Shown here in pieces: positions 7,865 to 14,797 of a DNA stretch of 45,773 bases. Both the position numbers and the translations under genes were made by a program. Position 1 is the first letter of the stretch. Each line of letters opens with the position of its first letter. Origin of the DNA: an uncultured Olsenella sp. (GTDB taxonomy: Bacteria; Actinomycetota; Coriobacteriia; Coriobacteriales; Atopobiaceae); assembly GCA_900540955.1 (NCBI GenBank), contig UQIF01000018.1, forward strand, positions 1 through 45,773. Direction: 5' to 3'. The notes under the pieces are model-generated. The model was not told where the DNA came from and did no database searches. It saw nothing but the letters and a program-made list of their open reading frames with translations.

Positions 7865-10360
7865 ATGGACACCAAGGCTCTCGAGAAGTTCTGCCCCCGG
7901 GCCCGCACCGAGCTGATTGACGCCGTCAAGCGCCGCTGCGCGCGCTACGGGCTGGACGATGCCGGGCGCGCGGAGGCGGGTCCCGACTCCGACGTCGTGG
8001 GCGGCCGCGTGCTCGACCCCGCCGAGCGCGCGCAGCGAGCGGCGCTCTATGCCCGCGTGGAGGCCGAGGGCTGGGACGCCTTCTGCGAGCGCGAGGCCTA
8101 CGGCTGGTTCAACCGCCTCGTCGCTATCCGGTACATGGAGGTCCGCGGCTTTCTGCCCTGCCGCGTGCGCATGCTGAGCGCGCAGGACGGCTCCTTCGAC
8201 CCCGAGTGCCTGCGCTCCTTAGGCGAGCTCGACCTGCCCGGGCTGGATGTGGCGGCTGCCCTGCGCCTCTCCGTTGAGGGCCGCCCCGAGGATACCTACC
8301 GCATGGTGCTTGTGGCCCAGTGCAACCAGCTGGCCGACGTCCTTCCCGACGTGTTCGGCCACGTGGGCGACGCTGATGCCCTTACCCTTCCCGACGGCCT
8401 GCTGCTGCGCGGCGAGCACGACGTGCTCTACCACCTGGTGGCCGACGTCCCCGAGGACACCTGGTCCGACGTCGAGGCCCTGGGCTGGTCCTACCAGTTC
8501 TACAACTCCGAGCGCAAGGACGAGTTCTTCAAGTCCAAGCGCAAGGCCAGGCCCGAGGACGTTGCCCCCGCCACGCAGCTCTTCACGCCCGAGTGGATCG
8601 TGCGCTACATGGTGGAGAACTCGCTGGGCCGCCTCTGGATGCTCAACCACCCGGAGAGCTCCCTGCGCGGGCGCATGGAGTACTACATCGAGCCCGATGC
8701 CGAGCACGAGGACTTTATCCGCATCTCGAGCCCCGAGGAGATTACCGTCTGCGACCCTGCGTGCGGCAGCGGCCACATCCTCTCCTACGCCTTCGAGCTG
8801 CTCGTGGCTATGTACGAGGAGGTGGGCTACCGCGAGCGAGAGATTCCGGAGCTCATCCTCTCGAAGAACCTCGCTGGCATGGAGATCGACCCGCGCGCCG
8901 CGCAGATCGCGAGCCTGGTCTTGGCCATGCGCGCTCGCGAGCACGACCGTCGCTTCCTCACGCGCGACGGCTCCGCCCGCGCGGACATCACCGTGCTCGA
9001 GAGCGTGCCGCTGACCACGGGCGACCTCGCCCTCTGCGGCAAGGAGCTGCCCGAAGCTTTGGCTCACCTGGGCGAGGTGGGCAGCCTGCTTTCACCCACG
9101 AGCGAGGACATAGCTAACCTCAAGGCCGAGCTTTCCGGCTGCGAGACCGACCTCCTCAGCAGCGGCCGCGCCGCCCGCGTCAAGGACGCGCTTACCAAGT
9201 GCGAGAGCCTCACCCGCCGCTTCGATGTGGTGATCGCCAACCCGCCGTATATGGGATCGAGCAGCTTCAACCCGTTCATGAGCGGATGGGTCAAGAGGAA
9301 CTACCCGGACTCAAAGAGCGACCTTTGCACCTGCTTTATCGAGCGCGGCTTCAACCTGGCCAAGGACCACGGCTACTCCGCCATGGTCACCATGCAGAGC
9401 TGGATGTTCCTCGGCAGCTTCGAGAAGATGCGCGAGAAGATCATTTGCAATAAGGGCATCGTGACGATGGCTCACCTCGGTCCTCGCGCCTTCGACGCCA
9501 TCGGCGGAGAGGTCGTCTCCGTAACCGCTGACGTCCTTTACAACAGCGCCTATTCAGGCGAGGGCGCCTATTCAGGCGAGGGCGCCTATGCGCGCCTTGT
9601 GGACATCAGCGGCAGCGAACCCAAGCGCCAAGCGCTGCTGGAGGCCATCAAGAACCCCGCCTGCGGCTGGTTTTACCGCCGCAGCGCCGAAACCTTCCAC
9701 CAGATCCCCGGCTCCCCCATCGCCTATTGGCTCCCTGAAACAGTTGGACGGCTATTCAAGTCGGGAAATCTCTCTCGAGTATTTGAATCCGCAGGAAGGC
9801 TGAAGACTCATAACAACAGCTTATTTGTCCGCAATTGGTGGGAGATATCATCCAGAGATTACGAGCGCTACTGGATGCCTTTTTCGAATGGCGGAGGCTT
9901 CTCTCGCTGGGGAGGACTAGCTTTTGATGTCGTTAATTGGAAAAGGGAAGCCATTAATCACTACTCCAAACACGGCGGCCTTCCAAATGAGACTGCTCTT
10001 GGAAAAGAAGGCATATGTTGGGGACTAATCACCTCCTCTGACACCAGTTTCCGTTATAAACCAGCCCCCAACCTCTTCAGCTCCGGCTCACCCACGATCA
10101 CTTTAAAGACGGGATGTGACCAGGCTCTCCTAAATCGCTATCTTGCTTTTCTCAATTCTTCAATTTGCAAGGAGCTGTTAAGGGCATTCAATCCAACGCT
10201 GAATACAACAGTTGGAGATGTTCTCGGCCTTCCGGCACTTCCTGAAGGAAAGTGCTATTCGAACACCGAAGAGCTTGTCGCACGTTGCAGAAATCACGTT
10301 AGCCACGACTGGGACTCGCTTGAAATCTCTTGGGATTTCAAGCGCAGTCCGCTTCTATAG
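7865..10360 (+). CDS. pglX: BREX adenine methyltransferase PglX, N-terminal part (methyltransferase and recognition domain)
   Basis: An 831-aa protein starting at the ATG preceded by GGGGAG; the longer frame from 7736 only extends into the end of brxC. The SAM-binding motif DPACGSGH is at residues 297-304 and the catalytic NPPY at 459-462, giving an N6-adenine methyltransferase that marks self DNA in BREX. The target-recognition region runs from about residue 620 to the end. The protein stops right after DWDSLEISWDFKRSPLL, a stretch that in full-length PglX (about 1,150-1,200 aa) is internal and leads into the C-terminal domain. That missing domain is encoded separately at 11370-12338; 831 plus 322 residues equals one normal PglX. 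From about 9730 onward the DNA is clearly more AT-rich than the rest of the gene, suggesting a swapped recognition domain. The two parts may assemble in trans, or the gene may be inactivated. Confidence 0.92.
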   Translation: MDTKALEKFCPRARTELIDAVKRRCARYGLDDAGRAEAGPDSDVVGGRVLDPAERAQRAALYARVEAEGWDAFCEREAYGWFNRLVAIRYMEVRGFLPCRVRMLSAQDGSFDPECLRSLGELDLPGLDVAAALRLSVEGRPEDTYRMVLVAQCNQLADVLPDVFGHVGDADALTLPDGLLLRGEHDVLYHLVADVPEDTWSDVEALGWSYQFYNSERKDEFFKSKRKARPEDVAPATQLFTPEWIVRYMVENSLGRLWMLNHPESSLRGRMEYYIEPDAEHEDFIRISSPEEITVCDPACGSGHILSYAFELLVAMYEEVGYREREIPELILSKNLAGMEIDPRAAQIASLVLAMRAREHDRRFLTRDGSARADITVLESVPLTTGDLALCGKELPEALAHLGEVGSLLSPTSEDIANLKAELSGCETDLLSSGRAARVKDALTKCESLTRRFDVVIANPPYMGSSSFNPFMSGWVKRNYPDSKSDLCTCFIERGFNLAKDHGYSAMVTMQSWMFLGSFEKMREKIICNKGIVTMAHLGPRAFDAIGGEVVSVTADVLYNSAYSGEGAYSGEGAYARLVDISGSEPKRQALLEAIKNPACGWFYRRSAETFHQIPGSPIAYWLPETVGRLFKSGNLSRVFESAGRLKTHNNSLFVRNWWEISSRDYERYWMPFSNGGGFSRWGGLAFDVVNWKREAINHYSKHGGLPNETALGKEGICWGLITSSDTSFRYKPAPNLFSSGSPTITLKTGCDQALLNRYLAFLNSSICKELLRAFNPTLNTTVGDVLGLPALPEGKCYSNTEELVARCRNHVSHDWDSLEISWDFKRSPLL
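9546..9589 (+). repeat. In-frame 18-bp tandem repeat in pglX
   Basis: Two complete 18-bp units (9546-9563, 9564-9581) and a partial third encode repeated SGEGAY just before the recognition region. Copy-number change would lengthen or shorten the linker without breaking the frame. Confidence 0.8.
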
Positions 10361-10446
10361 AAATCCAAAACGACAGGCAATATAACCAGCCCGAACCACA
10401 GCATCCAACGAGCCGTTGCGTCCATCTTTTGAAGGAGAGAATTGCA

Positions 10447-11058
10447 ATGCTCCCTTTTCCAATTATTGATTTCTACCTTACGAATTCTCCGTATGCACAT
10501 TCAGATAAAGGCAGCTCAGCCCAGTCTATTGACCTGGGCGAGCTCGGATGGGAAAAACGCGAGCTAGACAAATTGATGAAATGGGTTGTCAAGACACATT
10601 CCCTAGCATCAACGTCAAACATTCGCTTTTCCATCTCAAAAGATGTTCAAGATACAGTAGACGGACTTTCGCTAAGCCTCGCCAATCCGCATGTTCTTGG
10701 GGGCGCATTCTGCATACAAAACAGCATTACAGCAGCGGAAGATAACTCAATCAAATGCAGGCTCAAAGAGACATATGCCACCTGTCTTTTCCGACACATA
10801 AGAAACTCAATTGCTCATGGTAATTATGAAATGGACGACGAGCACGAAACCGTACTTTTCAAAGATCAAGCCAGCTCCATAGGAACGTCCGACCCAAAAC
10901 CAACAGCTTGTTTTCTAACTACGCTGACCCTATTAGAGGAACTCGAGAACGTGATTAAGGGGGGACCAAAGGGAATTAGCGTGGAAACCATATCCGATGC
11001 GCCCGGCTATCGAATCAATCACAAGCTTCTTGGCAAAACTGAGGAGGTGGAAAGTTAA
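10447..11058 (+). CDS. HEPN-type protein, putative RNase toxin, interposed in pglX
   Basis: A 203-aa protein; the ATG at 10447 follows GAAGGAGAG at nine bases. Residues 116-124 read RHIRNSIAH, containing the R-x4-H motif (R119, H124) with Asn after the Arg, the catalytic signature of HEPN RNases found in toxin-antitoxin, anticodon-nuclease and other defence systems. The rest is mainly helical, as expected for the HEPN fold, and no partner domain is fused. The gene is AT-rich and differs in codon use from the BREX genes around it. It sits 86 bases after the truncated pglX and before the detached pglX C-terminal gene. A guard-toxin role triggered when BREX is blocked, like PrrC in type I restriction loci, is inference. 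It could also be a simple passenger. Confidence 0.72.
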   Translation: MLPFPIIDFYLTNSPYAHSDKGSSAQSIDLGELGWEKRELDKLMKWVVKTHSLASTSNIRFSISKDVQDTVDGLSLSLANPHVLGGAFCIQNSITAAEDNSIKCRLKETYATCLFRHIRNSIAHGNYEMDDEHETVLFKDQASSIGTSDPKPTACFLTTLTLLEELENVIKGGPKGISVETISDAPGYRINHKLLGKTEEVES

Positions 11059-11310
11059 TCGATATAAGCGCCAACTCAAAGCAATGCGCAGACTGGTTCA
11101 CGTCTCGAGTCAACGACCTCGTTGCGTCGAGCTCAGGTTCACCAACCATTCTCGCGTTCATGGGAATGAGCCTGTATCAGGCAAATCTGTTGTCCGCGAT
11201 CGAGGGTGACGTTCCTAGAATCGTGGCCTCGGACGCCGAGGGACCGCACTATAGCCCCGCCGCATTTCAAGAGCAGAAGCGCGCGATTCTTGCGACATGT
11301 CTCATGAACA
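11058..11310 (+). pseudogene. Damaged second ORF of the HEPN cassette
   Basis: A strong GAGGAGGT (11041-11048) overlaps the end of the HEPN gene but points to ATC at 11058 instead of ATG/GTG/TTG. From there the frame is open and protein-like (IDISANSKQCADWFTSRVND, then LAFMGMSLYQANLLSAIEG) until about 11310, where the sequence turns into leader-like DNA and then enters the PglX C-terminal gene in the same frame. This is most easily read as a partner gene that lost its start codon and its 3' part. AUC initiation, which would produce a fused 426-aa protein with the PglX C-terminal part, cannot be excluded. The first in-frame ATG (11160) has no ribosome binding site. The product was not recognised. 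Confidence 0.4.
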
Positions 11311-11329
11311 GGGAACGTACCCCTGTTCA
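11305..11329. repeat. Hairpin at the right junction of the pglX insertion
   Basis: TGAACAGGG and CCCTGTTCA form a perfect 9-bp stem with a 7-base loop. It lies between the damaged ORF and the detached pglX part, near the point where base composition returns to the local norm. It has no U-tract. Confidence 0.5.
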
Positions 11330-11369
11330 CGCCGGTCCCGCAACAACCAACCACAGAAAGACGAACCAC

Positions 11370-12338
11370 ATGGCAACGTTGATCAAGGATAAATACGAGG
11401 CCCACAAGGCCGAGGTGAACGGGCGCTTCGAGCAGCTTCGCGCCAACGAGGAGGAGCTCAACCGCATCTTTGCGCGCATCTACAACATGGAGGGCGAGGT
11501 GCCCATCGAGGTCGAGGACAAGTACGTCTCGGTGGCGCGCATCTTTGACACGGCGGAGGAGATCCCGGAGAGCTATAAGGGCAACCGCTACGTGCGCACC
11601 CGCCACGACGAGATCGTCTCGCTGATCAGCTATGCCGTGGGCTGCATGTTTGGCCGCTACTCGCTCGACGTGGATGGCCTCGTGCTCGCGGACGCCGGCG
11701 ACACGGTGGACGACTACCTGGCAAAGATGCCCGATCCCGAGCACGTGACCTTTATGCCGGACTCCGACAACGTGCTGCCCATTACCGACGACGAGTACTT
11801 CGGCGACGACATCGTGGCCAGGCTCGTCGAGTTCGTGAGCGTGGCCTACGGCGCCCAGACGCTCGAGGAGAACCTGCGCTTTATCGCCGACGCGCTCGGC
11901 GACAAGGGCACGCCTCGCGAGGTCATCCGCTCCTACTTCCTCAAGGACTTCTACGCCGACCACTGCCAGACGTACAAGAAGCGCCCGATTTACTGGCTCT
12001 TTGACTCCGGGAAAAAGAACGGCTTCAAATGCCTGATCTACATGCACCGCTACCAGCCCGACCTCATCGCTCGCATTCGCACGGACTACGTGCTCCCGCA
12101 GCAGGAGCGCTACCGCACGCGCCTGGTCGCGCTTGACGACGCCGTGCAGTCCGCCGAGGGCCGCGAGAAGGCCGCGTACAACAAAGAGCGCAAGCTCGTG
12201 AGCGACCAAGCCGCCGAGCTGGCAAGCTACGAGGAGAAGATCCACCGCCTGGCCGACCAGATGATCTCCATCGACCTGGACGATGGCGTGAAGGTCAACT
12301 ACGCCAAGCTCGCCGACGTCCTGGCAAAGATCAAGTAG
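11370..12338 (+). CDS. pglX: PglX C-terminal domain encoded as a separate gene
   Basis: A 322-aa protein from the ATG at 11370. It begins with the region that follows WDFKRxPL in intact PglX: KYEAHKAEVNGRFEQLRANE and ELNRIFARIY. It goes on through SYAVGCMFGRYSLD, YFLKDFYADHCQTYKKRPIYW and LFDSGKKNGFKCLIYMHRYQ to the family terminus IDLDDGVKVNYAKL. No methyltransferase motif is present. The ribosome binding site is weak (AAAGA), and the frame stays open upstream to 11043, so a longer product starting at 11160, or at a rare codon, is possible. Sequence quality and GC bias indicate selection to keep it intact, arguing for function in trans with the N-terminal part. The next gene starts two bases after its stop. 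Confidence 0.85.
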   Translation: MATLIKDKYEAHKAEVNGRFEQLRANEEELNRIFARIYNMEGEVPIEVEDKYVSVARIFDTAEEIPESYKGNRYVRTRHDEIVSLISYAVGCMFGRYSLDVDGLVLADAGDTVDDYLAKMPDPEHVTFMPDSDNVLPITDDEYFGDDIVARLVEFVSVAYGAQTLEENLRFIADALGDKGTPREVIRSYFLKDFYADHCQTYKKRPIYWLFDSGKKNGFKCLIYMHRYQPDLIARIRTDYVLPQQERYRTRLVALDDAVQSAEGREKAAYNKERKLVSDQAAELASYEEKIHRLADQMISIDLDDGVKVNYAKLADVLAKIK

Positions 12339-12340
12339 CG

Positions 12341-13573
12341 GTGGGGGAGCTCTGCGACATAACCGAGCCTGGTGAGGCCACGCTTCAGCAGGAGCTGGAC
12401 GCGTTTTTGGCGAGCACCGAGGGTGACGTGCTGCTGTGGCACGACGCGGCGGGCGCCTACGGCGAGGTCGTCGGCTGGCTCGGGCTGCCCGGCGACGTCG
12501 TGCTCGTTCGCGATGACTTCGGCAGCCGGTTCGACCTCGCGCGCCGTCTGAACGATGTGAGCCCCGACGAGCGCGTGCTGTTCTATCGCCGGCATGAGGA
12601 GGTCGTCGAGCCCAGCGACTGGTTCTGCGACCTCGAGGCGCGCTGCGAGCGCTTCAAGCCCACGTGCGGGGCCGAGGGCGTGGAGCCTGCGGGGGAGCCG
12701 GAGGCTGCGGCGCCCGTGACCGAGGCCGATGCCCCGGCGGCACCCGCTGTTATCGAGGCACCTGCCGCCGTCGAGGCGCTCGTGCCCGCGGAGGCAACGG
12801 GGAAAGCCGCGGCTTTGGGAGAAGCCGCGCCCGAGCTCGATAAGGACTGGTACACGCTGGAGAAGTTCGTACAGCTGGCCAAGGGCAGGTCCGCCGAGTC
12901 GCTCGGGTTCCGCGCTTACAAGGACTGCGCCATCAGGGCGAGCTTCGCCGCTCAGGGGAAGTACTACGACTCGCTCTTTAAGGATGCCGTGGTCTCGAAG
13001 GCAGGCCTCGACCCGGACCTCCTGCAAGCGCAGTCGTTCAAGATGTACTTGTACCAGCACGCGCAGCGCGGGCTTCTTTTTGACTACGACGAGGACAGCT
13101 GGATCACGCAGACGGGCCTGAAGGAGCTCGACATCGACGATGCCGTCGTTAGCGACTTCGTCTGCGGGGCGCTCGGCGCGGCCGCCGAGGCGGGCCTCGA
13201 GTGCTTCACCGTCCCCTGGCTCAGGCGCCAAGGGACTGGCCTCGGGCTGCTAGAATACGAACTGCCCGACTGCTTCTACGAGTCGGTCCTCTTTAGCTGC
13301 AGCCAGTGCGTTTCGAGCGGCCTGCTCTGCAAAAGGCGCGTCTTTGCGGCCAAGGGGGACGGGAGCCAGGGGCGCGACCTCGTCCGCGCGGTCGTGTCCC
13401 GCGAAGGCAGCTTCGAGGTGGACGATCTGGCCGACGACCTCTCCTCGGTCTTCGGCATGCAGATCACCCGCAGCCAACTGATCGGGCTTGCCCGCAAGGC
13501 AGGCTTGTTCTATAGCCCTGAGCTGGGGCGCGTTTATAAAGATCATCAGACATTCGTCGATGAAGTGGAGTAG
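12341..13573 (+). CDS. PglZ N-terminal-domain protein with helical C-terminal domain, no phosphatase
   Basis: A 410-aa protein from a GTG start two bases after the upstream stop, so translation is probably coupled. Residues about 28-105 (VLLWHDAAGAYGEVVGWLGL ... VLFYRRHEEVVEPSDWFCDL) align well with the N-terminus of the PglZ encoded downstream (VVCWRDAAGEFSELVCGLEL ... VLLYRAGEQAASVDWLQDV). An Ala/Pro/Glu-rich linker (about 110-170) follows. The C-terminal part begins KDWYTLEKFVQLAKGRSAES and has two or more winged-helix-like segments, ending near FGMQITRSQLIGLARKAGLF. The alkaline-phosphatase-like metal residues of PglZ are absent. It may be an adaptor that binds the partners of the PglZ N-terminus, or a competitor or regulator. 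The C-terminal family was not recognised. Confidence 0.75.
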   Translation: MGELCDITEPGEATLQQELDAFLASTEGDVLLWHDAAGAYGEVVGWLGLPGDVVLVRDDFGSRFDLARRLNDVSPDERVLFYRRHEEVVEPSDWFCDLEARCERFKPTCGAEGVEPAGEPEAAAPVTEADAPAAPAVIEAPAAVEALVPAEATGKAAALGEAAPELDKDWYTLEKFVQLAKGRSAESLGFRAYKDCAIRASFAAQGKYYDSLFKDAVVSKAGLDPDLLQAQSFKMYLYQHAQRGLLFDYDEDSWITQTGLKELDIDDAVVSDFVCGALGAAAEAGLECFTVPWLRRQGTGLGLLEYELPDCFYESVLFSCSQCVSSGLLCKRRVFAAKGDGSQGRDLVRAVVSREGSFEVDDLADDLSSVFGMQITRSQLIGLARKAGLFYSPELGRVYKDHQTFVDEVE

Positions 13574-13576
13574 CGC

Positions 13577-14797
13577 ATGGAGCTTAACGAGTTCATAAAC
13601 ACGGGCATTTCCGAGGGTTGGGTCCGCGATACCGGCACCTTCGACGAGGTGTTCATCGACGGCGGCAACCGCAAGTGCCAGAAGTACGACGTGCGCATCG
13701 ACAAGCTCCACTACAACGTGCAGAACGGCCGCATCGCCACGTTCGTCTCGCGCTATAAGGCCGAGCACGGCGAGCTGCCCTCCGATACCGAGGAGCTCGA
13801 CAACCTCATCGAGCAGATGATCGAGAGCGTGAACCCAAAGAAACTCAAGACCACCAAGCTCGACATCAAGGCCAAGGGGCAGCAGGAGACGGCGCTCGTC
13901 CTCTCCGACGGCACCGTGGTCGACGGCAACCGCCGCTTTACCTGCCTGCGCATGCTCGCCCGTGACGAGGGCCAGCACCGCTTCATGCGCTGCTATGTTT
14001 TCCCCGACACATACGATCGCAAGGCCATCAAGGCCCTCGAGCTCGAGATCCAGATGGGCCGCGACGAGAAGGAGAACTACGACGAGATCACGCGCCTCGT
14101 GGACATCGACGAGTGCGTGAACATCGACGGCCTCATGACGGCAGACGAGTACGCCAAGCACGCCAACATCAAGGCCAGCGAGATGAAGAAGCGCCTGAAG
14201 GAGGTCGACATCCTCAAGGAGTACCTTGAGTTCATCGGCATGCCGGGCGCCTTCCACATAGCCCAGGACCAGAAGATCCACGGCGGCATCGAGTCCCTCG
14301 CCGCGCGTGTCAAGAAGTGCAAGGACGAGACCCAGGCCGAGGACGTGAAGAACTGCGTCTACGCGTACCTGGCTCTGCAGTCCGAGGGCGACCGCACCCG
14401 CGACCTGCGCGGCTACATCGACCGCCTGATCAAAGACCCCGAGTTCATGGACGAGCAGCTCGACGTGGCCGAGACCTTCCTCGAGAAGGTCGAGGACCTA
14501 CCCGCCGACGCCCCCAGCACCACCGAGTACTTCCGCGACCACGTGGTCAACGAGCCCAAGCTCCGCGGCGAGCAGAAGGCCTCCTTCGACAAGGCCAAGA
14601 TCAAGGAGGGCAACCAGCAGGTCAAGTCCAATCAGGTCAAAGCCGCCACGGACGCGGTCGAGAGCCTGAAGGGCGTAGATGCGGCACTTCTTTCCAAGCT
14701 CACCGACGAGCAGCGCGCGCAGATTCGCGAGGCGCTCGAGGACATCCGTTCCGAGGTCGCCCGTGTGGCCCGCGCGCTCGATGGGGTTGACGCTTAA
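13577..14797 (+). CDS. ParB/sulfiredoxin-fold-like protein of the BREX locus
   Basis: A 406-aa protein starting three bases after the previous stop, preceded by GTGGAG. The N-terminal half carries a ParB-type motif: ALVLSDGTVVDGNRRFTCLR, with D116-G117-N118-R119-R120 matching the GxxR/GNRR phosphate-binding box of ParB-like CTPase/nuclease domains. KYDVRIDKLHYNVQNGR near residue 38 would be the preceding strand. The middle has a helix-turn-helix-like stretch (TADEYAKHANIKASEMKKRL), and the C-terminus is charged and helical. It could bind DNA and load other factors, hydrolyse CTP, or nick DNA. Its position directly before the helicase and pglZ suggests it is a component of the system. The family assignment is good; the reaction is unknown. 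Confidence 0.75.
   Translation: MELNEFINTGISEGWVRDTGTFDEVFIDGGNRKCQKYDVRIDKLHYNVQNGRIATFVSRYKAEHGELPSDTEELDNLIEQMIESVNPKKLKTTKLDIKAKGQQETALVLSDGTVVDGNRRFTCLRMLARDEGQHRFMRCYVFPDTYDRKAIKALELEIQMGRDEKENYDEITRLVDIDECVNIDGLMTADEYAKHANIKASEMKKRLKEVDILKEYLEFIGMPGAFHIAQDQKIHGGIESLAARVKKCKDETQAEDVKNCVYAYLALQSEGDRTRDLRGYIDRLIKDPEFMDEQLDVAETFLEKVEDLPADAPSTTEYFRDHVVNEPKLRGEQKASFDKAKIKEGNQQVKSNQVKAATDAVESLKGVDAALLSKLTDEQRAQIREALEDIRSEVARVARALDGVDA

Noticed and set aside
11160..12338. A 392-aa protein starting at 11160
   Set aside because: There is no ribosome binding site at 11160, the extra N-terminus is unlike PglX, and its last part reads like untranslated leader. A rare AUC start at 11058 is kept as a separate possibility.
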